Positions 1 through 10,690 of a stretch of 64,000 nucleotides of DNA are shown one piece after another. Position numbers and translations under genes: made by a program. This DNA is from Lycorma delicatula (lineage: Eukaryota; Arthropoda; Insecta; Hemiptera; Fulgoridae). The first letter of the stretch is position 1, and the number at the start of each line of letters is the position of its first letter. The stretch covers positions 137,872,536 to 137,936,535 of the forward strand of contig NC_134458.1 of assembly GCF_047948215.1 (NCBI RefSeq), written 5' to 3'. The notes under the pieces were generated by a model that was given only the letters and a program-made list of their open reading frames with translations, searched no databases and was not told where the DNA came from.

Positions 1-1110
1 TTACATCTTAAAGAATGGATTTTATTAAACAAGGATATTAAAATTTCAGTATATAGAAATCGAAATGAAAATTTACTGAAATACTTTAGAAGAGATGGTT
101 TAATTTGTTCCTGCCATGATTTTAGGGGGCTAATGTCTGAACTGGACATTGAATATGTTATTCATGATTGGCGTTTATTTATAGGCTCATTAAAAAGAAG
201 CTTAATGGTAATGAAGTTGCATAACTCGAATAAGTTTTCTTCTATATCAGTAGCACATGTGTTAGGAATGAAAGAAACATATGAAAGTACGACAAAAATT
301 TTAAAAGCTAATTAAGTGAACATTCGTGGCGAATCATTGCTGACCTGAAAGTGATAGGGCCTCCTCTGTCTCCAGAGTGGCTTTACAAAATATATGTGTT
401 TCTTGTGTTTGTGAGATAGTTGGGTTACAGATAAACACTACGCAGTTAAAGAATATACAAAAAGAAATCAGTTTACCCCCAGGAAAGGAAAATTTTGTCA
501 ATATTCCCCTTGTTGAAGCAGATCGTGTATATTTTACCACCTCTACACATAAAACTAGGCCTGATGAAAAATTTTGTAAAAGCATTAGATAAAGATGGAG
601 ATGGCTTAAATATTTATCTGAGATTTTTTTCACAATTAAGTGAAGCCAAATTAAAAGAGGAAATATTCATCGGGCCGCAAATAAAAAAATTAATTCGTGA
701 AAATATGTTTGACAGTAAACTGAATCCTAAAGAACTAGCAGCATGGTCATTCAAAGATGTCCTTACTGGTTTCCTTGGAAACAAAAAAGCTGGAAACCAT
801 GATCAGCTTATAAATGAACTCTTAGTGAACTACAAAACTTTAGGCTGCAGAATGTCATTGAAAATTCATTTTTTACATTTTCTTGGACTTTTTCCCTTTA
901 AACTTGGATGACATCAGTGATGAACAATGAGAAAGGTTCCACAAAGACATATTGCTGATGGAACAACCGTTATCAAGGCAGATGGGAAGAATCTATGATG
1001 AGTGACTACTGCTGGATGATAAAAAGAGAAGACTTCACTGAACATAAAAGGAAAATAAGAAAAAAGGAATTAAGAAAACATAAATGTCTGCAAAATAAAG
1101 GTAGGAATTT
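1..1110 (+). pseudogene. Degenerate copy of an uncharacterised arthropod repeat-gene family (C-terminal two thirds)
   Basis: Successive frames translate into a protein recognisable from many arthropod genomes, where it occurs in many copies and is annotated only as uncharacterised. Visible blocks in order are LKEWILLNKDIKISVYRNR (near base 10), EWRLFI-like DWRLFIGSLKRSL, VPLVEADRVY (about 505-535), LHIKLGLMKNFVKALDKDG (about 550-600), LSEAKLKEEIFIGPQIKKL, FLGNKKAG, CRMSLKIHFLH, then ERFHKDI and DYCWMIKRED near 1000-1030. The blocks lie in different frames and are broken by stops, so it is a pseudogene. The N-terminal part lies outside the window. No catalytic motif is known to me and its function is unknown; a transposon-borne origin is inferred from copy number. 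It sits in an intron upstream of the Gprk1 PH exon. A second copy is at 52630-54065. Confidence 0.72.
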
Positions 1111-1689
1111 TAATTGTGATTATTATTATTTTTGTATTCTATTATTTAAGAAGTTTCTGAATATTTGAAAGAGTCATAACTAAAAATCTGAGGGTGATGA
1201 AGAAAAACTTATTTCATTTTAAGATTCAGCATAAAAAATACATTCTATCTAGTTCACATACTTATAACTCAGTTCCAAATTATTATTATTTTTTTTTTTT
1301 TATGTTGACGTGTAATTCTTAATAATTTGCGGCTTTTTCTTAGCCATGATAATTTTATTATGTAACCTATATTTTTATGTTTAAAAAATAAGGAAGTCTT
1401 TTGTAAAATTCAATGAATTTTCTTTAGATTAAATATGCATACTAAGTGCTAAATGATGAAAAAGACTACTGTGGCAACAATGGATGGTTGACCAGGGGTC
1501 GTGAAGTGTTACCATATGTATTTATGTGTTTCATATTATAAACTATTTTGCTGACTGATTAGAGATAATATATATAATGCATAGTTTCCCACAGAAAGTT
1601 GTACATGAATACATAGTTCTGTACTTGTGTCTCAATTTTTCTTTTGCAGTGATGCATAAACTGACTAACAAGTCTGTTTCTTTTTCAAA

Positions 1690-1955
1690 GTAATGATATT
1701 AATTTTACTTCCAGTTCCCATGATTAACAGATCAAAGATGTCACTTGTAGAGCTGAATATAACATACGTTTCAGCAGGTTTAGTGTGCTGATGTGCAATC
1801 ATGTATTTAAAGAAACAAACAAACTTAGTGAAGAAGGCAATGGGAAACCATTTCTCTTTCCTTTATAAGCCTGGCATGGGATGCTTGTTCCTGGGTGACT
1901 AGATGTCATAACCATTATGGTTATGGCATGTAACATGCATTCATAATAAATTTAG
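1690..1955 (+). repeat. Dispersed repeat family B, copy 1 (SINE-like, unclassified)
   Basis: This stretch shares two collinear blocks with 50745-51035. The first reads like GATGTCACTTGTAG...TTTCAGCAGGTTTAGTGTGCTGATGTGCAA, and the second like AACCATTATGGTTATGGCATGTAA. The middle holds GAAGGCAATGGGAAACCA, a phrase I associate with insect SINE/LINE tails. It has no open frame. The shared order of blocks supports one repeat family, but I cannot identify a promoter or a partner LINE. It lies in the intron just upstream of the Gprk1 PH exon. Confidence 0.5.
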
Positions 1956-2029
1956 TAACAGTTATATAACTATTTAATTTATATATGTATATTTAATTAA
2001 TTTATTAAATTGTATAATTCTAATTTCAG

Positions 2030-2274
2030 AGTCTGATTGTATTCTACATGGTTACATTAAGAAATTAGGTGGTCCTTTTGCATCAGCATGGCAAACACGT
2101 TATGCTAAATTATATCCAAATAGACTTGAACTGCATCCAGAAAGTGGTAATACAAAACCAGAGTTGATTTTTATGGATCAGTTAGAAGAGGTTTCAGGTG
2201 ATCTTATCACTGTTAAAAATGAGCAGTGTATTGTTCTTCGAACTGCTGTTGCCAAAATTGTTCTCACAAATCCG
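2030..2274 (+). CDS. Gprk1: G-protein-coupled receptor kinase (GRK2/beta-ARK class), PH-domain exon
   Basis: This is an internal exon of a GRK2-class kinase, which phosphorylates activated G-protein-coupled receptors and is drawn to the membrane through its PH domain by G-beta-gamma and phosphoinositides. After the acceptor (…taatttcag) two bases finish a codon, then 81 codons read without a stop: [44 protein letters not shown] and finally KIVLTNP. This is the typical order of beta strands 1-7 of the GRK PH domain, with the conserved D-C-I-x-H-G-Y opening. The exon ends in codon phase 0 at CCG|GTCAGT. Its continuation, the PH C-terminal helix, is the exon at 10134. RGS-homology and kinase domains must be encoded left of the window. 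The PH fold makes confusion with GRK1/4-class kinases unlikely. Confidence 0.9.
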
Positions 2275-4772
2275 GTCAGTTTATTCTTTTTTTGTTTTTA
2301 CATATATTAATTTTTACTGTATTTATATTGATACTGTCTATCATTATCATAATTAAAATGATGTTAATAGTTTTAAAATAACCTTTTTAATCTGCAATTG
2401 TAATAATCTATATTTAATAAATTTTGAATATTTTTGAGGTTAGTTTGAAATGAGTTTTTCTGTAATAATTTTTTGTTTTGTAGACATTAAGTAAATATCA
2501 CAAACTATTTAAATACCTGACTTTTTTTTTTCTTGTTGTGAAAGATGATTATAAAACAGTAGTGAATATGTAGAAAATGAAGTAGATATATGTTTACATA
2601 TATTGGGATGGTTAATCTTTTCTGTTAATTTTTTTAAAATCCAACCTGCCCTTAATTTTTATTGTTTACCCTACCTTTTGTTTGGTAGTATTGCAGAAAG
2701 TGATCTTATGAAATTTATTGTATTGCTTTTTGAATTATAAAAGACATCAATTTTAAAAATTTACAATATATTTAGACATCTAATTAAATAAGTTTTGAGT
2801 TATAAATTGTCTTTTGTTATGTACATTAAAATTACTGCATTCTAAAATGAACTACAACACTTTGTAGTAATCTTTTTTTTACTCAGATCAACCTATGCTA
2901 TTTCAAGTCATTTATTTTCTGCACAATAAACTCATTTTCATTTCTACTCTAATGGAATATATTTTTACTAGTATTGTAATTGGAATTTTTATTTACTCAT
3001 TCAGATTGCCTTTTTCTCATTTTATTTCTAATTTTTAACCAGGACGTGTATGTGTAACTTATGAACAGTCTGTGTCCTAATTACAAACACTTTGTTATTT
3101 TTATGCTATAATATAATTGAGAAGTAATATGTCAGTAAATAATTATATTGAGATGAGTAAATTTTTTTTTAATAAATCATGAGTTGTTTGTATGATCATT
3201 ATAAATTTCAATATAATGCTTCTTAACTTTTCAGTATTTCATATTTTCCAAATGGTTGCCATAAAGGTCACATAATGGCAAGTTAGACTGAGAAAAAAAT
3301 AGTATGCCAAATAGAATCTGTATTTTACATTACTTGACTTTAAGAACTGATTTAAAAATACTGACCATTGGCATTTCATTCGTAATTCCTTTTCCTCTTT
3401 TTTTGAGTTGTTATTGACTTAAATAAATAAAGTAGGCATCCACATTATAAAAAGGAATTGTTTCCAATCTAGCTGATCTTTAATTCTAGGAAAATTCTAT
3501 TAATATGGACAAGATGTAAGACTAGCTATGATCTTCCTTTGTTGACTGAACTCTATTTATTATTTTTTATAACTGTTTGCAGGCTGAGAGCTGCGCACAA
3601 GTATATACAAAATTCTGTGCAAATTTAATAAAACAAAATTATCATGTCATCCATTATAGTTATTATTATTGTATTATTAATTTAAACATTGTATTGAATT
3701 TTTTTATATTCACATTACTTTAAAAAGTTTCTTATAATGAAAATATTTAGTGATTGTATCTCTTGCCTACTTTGTGATAACTCATCCAGCTAGCATTATT
3801 ATTTTTGCTTTATGTGATATGGCCTAAACAAAAATTGGTGGCAGTTTGCCCACCAATTTGTTTCACCCACTCAAGGGTTAAAACATTTTTAGAAATTGAT
3901 TTTTTATTTATTTTTTCTATTTATAAATTCAGCATTAAAGGTTTTAATGATAGCCATAAGCATTCTAATTTAATTTTACAAAACTCGATAATTTGAATTT
4001 TTTTAATAATCTAAATTTATAAATTTCATGGCTTTATCAGAAAAGTTATGCAACTCTGACTACCAAGGGTTTCACTCTCAGTAGACTGTGTAGAAGGATA
4101 ATTAAGTGGAACATTAAAATATATATATAAAAAATTATTCTACTCTTTGAGTAAAATTTTGAGATGGGTGGTGGGATCCATAGAGATTGTATTTTGCATA
4201 CTCTTAACCAATTGTAACAAGATTAAGTAGCATCAATGAAACATATATAGAAATCATCGTAACAGAATTTCAACCAGTCTGGAGATATCAAGCAAACAAG
4301 CTAAAAACATGTATGTGTAGTCATATCCTTCCAGACTTTTTCATTACTAAAATTGCCTATTTTGGTTAGAGATGTCATAAAAAAAGTCAAGATCTACAAA
4401 AATCCCAACATGAAAAATTTGACGTGACTAATGTACTTTCTCTTAAGTAGTGCATTATACAGATAGTATACTGTATACTATAACTATATGATTAGGAAAG
4501 TAAAAAAAATAATGTTAGCGTTCTTACATTGTTTACAACAAAATGTTATTAAAATCATCTTAACAAAGTTATGCATGACTGCATATTATTTATATCAGAG
4601 CTTGTTTAGACAGGAAGTGTTTTTTTTAATAATTTTAATGTAAGCTCTAAACTGAATTAAGCATACATGAATTACCTGGATGGGAAAATAGTAATGAGAC
4701 TGTATTCATAAGCAGGGCACAAGCAAAGTATTGTGACACTCAAAGATGAGTAAACTCAGTGGGATAATAATA
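2275..4772 (+). other. Gprk1 intron, left part: no gene seen
   Basis: AT-rich intron sequence with poly(T) runs and no coding or recognisable TE signal apart from the hairpin at 3832-3859. Three DNA transposons fill much of the remaining intron to the right. Confidence 0.7.
3832..3859. repeat. Perfect 10-bp inverted repeat (hairpin)
   Basis: AAATTGGTGG at 3832-3841 is followed by an 8-base spacer and its exact reverse complement CCACCAATTT at 3850-3859. It stands out in an otherwise unstructured AT-rich intron and may be the core of a small element, but no flanking ends were found. Confidence 0.6.
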
Positions 4773-6012
4773 TGAGGTTTGTTCAACCAAACGTTTTTAA
4801 TTACGCACTAATGGAGATATTAAGTGACGTGTGGTTGGCAACATTGTGTTCCATATAACCTCTGTAACCACATATTCTTGGATTGCTGATATCTTGTTTG
4901 GTTTTTGTTTTATTGTTATTTGAGTGCGTGCAACATGTTTAAGTGTTAGTAGCAATTTTTGTTATGTGTGATTTTTGAGAGCAATAATACAACGTAAAGT
5001 TTTACATGAAAATGGAGAAAACTTTCACAGAAACATTTCAACTTTTGAAAGAAGCATACGGAGATGATACTCCAGGTCATACACAATGTTATGAATGATT
5101 TTCATGATTAAAAGTAGTCATCAGTCAGTGGAAGATGACCCTCGACAAGGAAGGCCTTTGTCTTCAACTGATGACACAGACGTTCAGAAAATCAATGATC
5201 TGGTGTTTGCAAATTGCCAATTGACTGTCAGAGAACTTGAAGAAGAGGTTAGCATCTCAATTGGATCATGCCATGAAAATTGAACATGCATCTAATTGCA
5301 GCAAAGTTTGTTCCTTGTTTGACGACCAAACAGTAAATTGAACATCGAATGGACATTTGTCAGCAACTTCTTGAACAAGCCGATGATGATGAAACATTCA
5401 TGCAAAGGATCACAATGGGAGATAAAAGCTGGGTTTATGGCTACAACATTGAGACAAAAGTTCAATCATCACAATGGATTGGCAAAGGATCTCCATGCCC
5501 CAAGAGAACACATCAATCTCGATCTAGTGTCAAAGTGAGTGATGCTCTGTTTTTTTTTTTGATTTTAATGGAATTGTGCATTTTGAATTCTTGCTTCAAA
5601 GTGAAACAGTGAACTGTGTATACTATCAAGGCATCTTACAATGGTTACGTGAGAAAATCCACAAAAAGAGAGCAGAGTTGTGGTGAGACAACACATGGTT
5701 CCTTCTATACGACAATGTGTTCCCACACTCAGCTTTGTCAGTCTCAGTTTTGTGATAAAAATCAAAATTAAAATCAGTGATGAAAGGACACAGTTTTGAG
5801 ACTATTGATGACATTAAAGCAAATTTGTCACGAATATTAAAGGACATTTTAAATGAAGCTATCCAGGACTGATTTGCGAAGTGGATACACTGCTGGGAAA
5901 AGTGTGTGAATAAGGGAGGGAAGTACTTTGAAGGGGACAAGGACCAATAATCTGTAAAATTAATAATAAAGATTAAAAAAATAAAGTTTGGTTATTTTCT
6001 GAACAGACCTCG
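4773..6012 (+). mobile_element. mariner-family DNA transposon, about 1.24 kb, decayed
   Basis: The left end TGAGGTTTGTTCAACCAAAC and the reverse complement of the right end (CGAGGTCTGTTCAGAAAATAACC) form imperfect terminal inverted repeats, each next to a TA dinucleotide (4771-4772 and 6013-6014), the usual mariner target duplication. The length is normal for a full mariner. The interior holds a broken transposase on the + strand. It is inserted in the Gprk1 intron in the sense orientation. Confidence 0.85.
5012..5950 (+). pseudogene. mariner transposase pseudogene
   Basis: Reading frames in order give METFTETFQLL-like N-terminal helix-turn-helix sequence, then DDPRQGRPLSSTDDTDVQKI (the linker typical of this mariner group), then GDKSWVYGYNIETKVQSSQW around the first catalytic aspartate, and finally GGKYFEGDKDQ at the C-terminus. 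Stops and frameshifts break it, including an early stop near 5097. Family members use a DD34D triad; the first Asp is still present (MGDK in place of TGDE). It cannot make functional transposase. Confidence 0.85.
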
Positions 6013-6680
6013 TAGAGCCTGTAGAAGTAAGTACCCTGAGGTGTTTTCATTACTTATGGACAGTACATTAAGGGGAGAGTTTGTCAAAATTATCATTACA
6101 GTGAACAGTATTGTTATAAAATATATGCATTAAATTTATTCAGCACACCTGGAATAGTATTCTGGGCACTTCTATGCTTTTTCCAAAGCTGTAATGCTAC
6201 TTTATTGCACTTATAAAATGATAGAATATGTAATTGTATGTGGCTAGTGTGAATATGGTTTCAGTGTATACTGAAAATTTGTGTAATTGAAAATCTGTTA
6301 AAACTGCGGCATTTAAAAAAAAGTTATTTTACGTTTAATAATTTAGGAATCTGATGATAGACAGAAACATTACAAATTATTACCATCAATTATAATATTT
6401 CTTGAAGATATGGTATTAGTGATAATCTTCTTTTACTAGTTTATTCAAGAAGTCAAGACTTAAGCCCTTAACATTTTCAGAAGTAATATATTTTAAAAAA
6501 TAATAATTTTTTTTTAAATGTAGCAAGAGATAAAAAGTTGTCATAGTACATGATTATTACACAGATGTATAATTTTAACACATATGTGTTAAAATGACTT
6601 AATACTGTACTGCAGTAGAGTATTAGGTCTTTACTGTATTTACATGCACTGTTATATTAAGGTATAATAGTAAATAATAC
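6013..6680 (+). other. Gprk1 intron between two mariner elements: nothing recognised
   Basis: AT-rich intronic spacer between the TA that ends the first mariner and the left inverted repeat of the second. No frame or repeat was recognised. Confidence 0.6.
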
Positions 6681-7967
6681 GAGGGTAAGTCAATTATTAT
6701 CCGCAATGTAGCTATAAATTTTATTGCAATACAAATAGGAAACTTACATGTACATCATTTTTCAACATAGTCCCCTTGCATTTCAACGTACTTGGTCCAT
6801 CGTTGCACAAGCTTACCTGATGCCCTCATAAAAGAAGGTTTTTGGTTGAGCTGCGAGCTAGGAATGCACCGCTTCTTTCACTGTTTCATCCGAGGTAAAT
6901 CGACGGCCCCTTAATGCCTCTTTGAGTGGACCAAACAAGTGGTAGCCAGAAGGGGCAAGATCAGGACTATACGGAGGATGAGCCAGTACTTCAAAGTTGA
7001 GTTTCTGGATCGTTTCAGCAGTATGTGGACGGGCACTGTTGTGCAACAACACAACACCTTTCAACAGCAGTCCTCGGCGTTTGCTTTGAATTGCAGGCTT
7101 CAGCTTGGCAGTAAGCATCACACTGTAACGCGCTCTTTTATTGTTATGCTCCTTTCCTCATAATGTTCCAGTACTGGGTCTTGTGAGTCCCAAAAAACCG
7201 TAAGCATCAGTTTTCCTGCGGACGGTTGGGTCTTGAACTTTTTTTGCAGGGTGAATTTGGATATTTCCATTCCATACTCTGCTGTTTACTCTCCGGCTCA
7301 TAATGGTGGATCCATTTTTCGTCATCAGTGATGATTCTGTCTAAGAAGATGTCCTGTTCGTTACCATAGCGATCCAAATGTTTTTGGCAGATGTCCAAGC
7401 GCATTTGTTTATGCAACTGTGTGAGTTGTTTTGGGACCCATCTTGCACAGACTTCATGAAACCCAAGTCTGTTGTGGATGATTTTGTAGGCAGAACCATG
7501 ACTAATTTGCAGACGATGTGCCACTTCATCAATAGTTGCTCGTCTATCTAAGAAAATCATGTCACGTGCACGCTCAATGTTTTCGTCTTTTGTGGCGGTA
7601 AAAGATCATCCGGTTCCTTCGTCGTTCGTAACATTTGTGCGACCATTTTTGAATTTTTCAATCCATTCGTAGACACTCTGTTGCGGCAACACAGTGTTCC
7701 CGTACTGTACCGAACGTCTTTGATGAATTTCGGCCCCTGATACACCTTCTGACCACAAAAAATGAATCACTGAACATTGCTCTTCTTTGGTACAAACAGA
7801 AGGCGGAGCAGCCATGGTTAACGGCAGGGTAGCGATAATGGAACTAACCTAGCAGCATCAAACCTGCACAGACATAACAATTAAACCACGCATGCGTCAT
7901 CTACGCAACACGACAATACTACCAACGTAAACAAAAGTATTACTAAATTGCGGATAATAATTGACTT
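6681..7967 (-). mobile_element. mariner-family DNA transposon, minus orientation, right end clipped
   Basis: The 21-base inner part of the inverted repeat AAGTCAATTATTATCCGCAAT (6687-6707) recurs exactly inverted at 7947-7967. The left end has the full GAGGGT tip after TA, but the right end lacks it: at 7968 the sequence passes directly into a rearranged mariner fragment. The interior encodes a minus-strand transposase with few lesions, so this copy is younger than the one at 4773-6012. Confidence 0.88.
6858..7815 (-). pseudogene. mariner transposase pseudogene with lost catalytic residues
   Basis: The minus-strand frame starts MAAPPSVCTKEEQ at 7815 and runs through VYEWIEKFKNGRTNV to a TGA near 7605 where relatives have Arg in the GRPS-like linker. 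It reopens in the same frame with DMIFLDRRATIDEVAHRL, CARWVPKQL and the first catalytic region RIITDDEKWIHHY, then ends at 7207. A frameshift near there leads to the block from 7121 with VVLLHNSARPHTA and HPPYSPDLAPSGYHLFGPLK. Relatives read HDNARPH and PSDYHLF at these places, so the second Asp is Asn here and the third is Gly. The triad is therefore destroyed as well as the frame. Confidence 0.88.
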
Positions 7968-8085
7968 GGTGAATCCATGTTTTGTCACCAGTGATGATTC
8001 TGTCGAAGAAAATGTCCCATTCGTTACCATAGCAGTCCAAATCTTTGGATGTTTCCATTCCATTCTCTGTTGTTTACTCAAGATA
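7968..8085 (-). mobile_element. Shuffled mariner fragment abutting the clipped element
   Basis: Bases 7970-8040 resemble 7307-7378 of the neighbouring transposase gene and 8043-8080 resemble 7252-7292. In the neighbour these two blocks occur in the opposite order. The minus translation shows SKQQRMEWKHPK directly joined to out-of-frame sequence from the adjacent region. This is a rearranged piece of a related mariner, not a tandem copy. Confidence 0.7.
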
Positions 8086-8516
8086 TTTGTCAGTGTAGTA
8101 ATCAGTCAGCTACACTGGACTGATAATATTTTTATTTAAAGAGCTTTTGATGCTAACATTTTGTATGTTAATTTATCTTAATTTTTGTTTATTTTTTATT
8201 TTTAAACTGTATTTTGCTATTGATTATCAGACATTCATTTAGAATTTTGGATTAAACATGTTTCAAAATTATCAAAAGATTCAGTATTATCAAATCTAAA
8301 AGATATTTTGGAGCTAGTTAGCAAAATCTTCTTTAGTAGAAGTATTGGTAGCATTTTTTTTTTTTTTTTTTAAATGTTATAAAACCTCTTTAAGTATATT
8401 CTCAAATAATATATTTGATCTGTATTAAATATAAACATAAGATTAAAAGTTTTTATTCATTTAATATTTTACATTTGTTAAATTATAACTTAAAATTTAT
8501 CAAAAGCAATATACTA
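8086..8516 (+). other. Gprk1 intron spacer: nothing recognised
   Basis: AT-rich sequence with an 18-base T run near 8355 and no frame or repeat that I can name, ending at the inverted repeat of the next transposon. Confidence 0.6.
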
Positions 8517-9582
8517 CAGAGTGTTCAAAAAGTGACGCAACTTTAGGGAAGAACGTTTCCTTCTTTTGTTACATGTTTAATTGAGGAGAAATGGGTTACA
8601 CATTGCAGCAGAGAATATTCATTGTCTCCCAATGCATTAGAGATGCCAGTTATGTCCAGTCCCAGAATGTCTTCACAGAAAAGTATGGTGTGGATGCACC
8701 AAACAAGTCCTCCATCATGTGGCTGTATGACAAGTTCCAAGAGACAGGGAATCTGACAGATTCAGCCAAAAGGGGTCAACCAGTCTGGTCTCTATTGGTA
8801 GTGCCCACACAGCCTTGTGCAAGTGTTTAAAGATGCATCCATATAGAATTCGTATTGTTCATGAGTTGTTACCTGCTGACACTGGTAAATGTATAGCTTT
8901 CTGACAGTGGTTCATGTCACCTGCAATACCAGATGGGGAAGAACTTGATGACTGGTTTTGATCTGATGAGGTATGGGTCCAACTTGATGGATACGTGAAT
9001 GCACAGAATTCATGCACTTAGTGTACAGAAAATCCACATCAACTGCTTGAGTCTCCTCTGCATGGACAAAAAGTGGATGTTTGGTGTGCATTGTCATGTA
9101 GGCAAATCTTCATGACATTCTTTCATGGTACAGTAAATGGTGAGCTTTACATACAGATGGTGTAACAATTTGTAAACACTATACCTGCAGATCAGATAGT
9201 GTACATGTGTTTTCAGCAGGATTATGCTACAGCTCATACAGCCAACAACACTATGATTTTCTTGGATCAGTGTTTTCATGGACAAGTGGTTTCAAATGGG
9301 TTGTGGTCCCCTCGGTCTCCTGAATTATCCTTTCCTGGCTTTTTCTTTTAGGGATACCATAAGGATGCTGCTTACAAAATTCATCCTCACATCATTCCCG
9401 AATTGCAGAGCAAAATTGAACGATGTGTCACTGCAATTCCTCAACTAACATTACAACATGTGTTTAATAAGAGTATGCAACGTCGTATTCAGTTAAGTGA
9501 ATTGTGTGATGGAGGCTACTTTCAACTACTATTATAACTTTCTTATTTTCCCATATGGTTGTGTCACTTTTTGAATATTCTG
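8517..9582 (+). mobile_element. Tc1/mariner-superfamily transposon, about 1.07 kb
   Basis: The left end CAGAGTGTTCAAAAAGTGACGCAAC and the reverse complement of the right end (CAGAATATTCAAAAAGTGACACAAC) are nearly identical, and each is flanked by TA (8515-8516, 9583-9584). Both termini are complete and the interior is a decayed transposase, so the element is full length but inactive. Confidence 0.9.
8591..9537 (+). pseudogene. Transposase pseudogene (DUF4817-type HTH plus DDE domain)
   Basis: It starts MGYTLQQRIFIVSQCIRDAS, the helix-turn-helix opening typical of insect transposases with a DUF4817 domain. Later frames give DEVWVQLDGYVNAQNS (first catalytic Asp region), VDVWCALSCRQI, FQQDYATAHTANNTM (second Asp, in place of MQDNATAHTA), GLWSPRSPELSFPG (third acidic region) and the C-terminal GGYFQLLL before the stop. 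Several stops and frameshifts, the first after about 80 codons, inactivate it. Order and spacing match the family from end to end. Confidence 0.87.
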
Positions 9583-9584
9583 TA

Positions 9585-10133
9585 CATAAACAAAGACAAC
9601 ATAAATTAGATTTTAATTATGTGTTTGTGAGGTTTCTTGACTTTTTAAGGCAAGCACCATTATCAGCAGTACTGCTAGTAACTCCCATAAAAAAGGTGCT
9701 GTTAATTAACTCGAAAGTTGCTTTGGAAGAAAAAATCCCATTGTTTTGAAAGCGAGTCAGTCGGTTAATGTTTAATAATTGTAAGCGTTACATGTTTTGT
9801 CATGATGTTCAACAGGTAATTTTTTTTAAACTTGCAACTGCTTTGCAGATCAGTGATTTAAATTTTCTATCATGTACATCTTCTACTCATCTTGTTATAT
9901 ATTTTTTTTAAGAACAAGAATGTTCAGCAATAATTTATATTTTACTCTTTTAAGCAAACTTCCTTTATTTTGTGTCTTTCCTTTGAAGTATCTCTTATTC
10001 GTGTAATTTAACATTTTCTTTTTCAGATGTTATTAGTTAATTGTAATTTCTTTATTAACTCCTGGGATTTTTATGTCTTCATCATTCTCTTCATCTAAAA
10101 TATGTTAAATTATTTTTATGTAATTTTATTTAG
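9585..10133 (+). other. Gprk1 intron, right end: nothing recognised
   Basis: AT-rich intron sequence running to the acceptor tttatttag before the last Gprk1 exon. A 64-codon frame at 9555-9749 crosses the transposon boundary and has no family resemblance, so I treat it as chance. Confidence 0.6.
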
Positions 10134-10295
10134 GATGAAATCGGTCTGAAGGAATGGTCATTATCATTGAGATCTGCTCATAAATTGTCACAAGAATTAC
10201 TTGGAAGTATGGCAAAGAAAGCTGGTAAAATATACGGTACAGAACGTGATAAAGTATCGCCAATGATCGCACCTCGCACAACAAACGGGAACTAA
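10134..10295 (+). CDS. Gprk1: G-protein-coupled receptor kinase (GRK2 class), last coding exon
   Basis: After the acceptor …tttatttag, 53 codons read [20 protein letters not shown], then [15 protein letters not shown] and a tail ending APRTTNGN and TAA. Phase 0 fits the donor at 2274, so the join gives KIVLTNP followed by DEIGLKEW, the usual entry into the C-terminal helix of the GRK PH domain. That helix is the G-beta-gamma contact surface in GRK2-class kinases. The short basic tail resembles insect Gprk1 proteins. The exon has no lesions, in contrast with the TE remains around it. Confidence 0.92.
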   Translation, partial: DEIGLKEWSLSLRSAHKLSQELLGSMAKKAGKIYGTERDKVSPMIAPRTTNGN

Positions 10296-10690
10296 TTTTA
10301 TTTATAACAGACAATATGATATTAAGTAAATAGTTGAATCAACGATGGTGATAACTTGGAACATATTAATTTAATGGATATTCCATTGTTAGAATTTTTC
10401 ACCATCAATTCGATTGTCATTGTCGATCGTCAACTGTTTGTCTCTCTAACTGTTTGTTTGTTCGTTCATTTGTTTGTCTGTCTTGTCTGTATTTGTCAGT
10501 GTGTATTGTTATTCGATAGTTATATACATATTTATAATTTTTTTTTTTTTTTTTTTTGTAAATCATGTGATCGGATATAATTATTATAATAATGTTGAGC
10601 TTAATAAAAAAATTTTTTACATTGATTTTAAAAAAAAAATTGTTTGTACATATTGAATGAAATTTCTTTAAAATAAATATTAAAAAAAAG
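10296..10690 (+). promoter_or_regulatory. Gprk1: Gprk1 3' UTR with possible poly(A) signals
   Basis: Sequence after the stop contains a TTTG/TCTG-rich simple stretch (10430-10500), a T-tract near 10540-10557, and AATAAA hexamers at 10603-10608 and 10672-10677. Either hexamer could direct polyadenylation. The real 3' end cannot be fixed without transcript data. Confidence 0.45.

Noticed and set aside
1..1110. Coding exons of Gprk1 upstream of the PH exon
   Set aside because: The translation matches the arthropod repeat protein, not a kinase, and has stops and frameshifts.
9555..9749. 64-codon + frame at the end of the Tc1-type element
   Set aside because: It crosses the transposon boundary and has no resemblance to any family.
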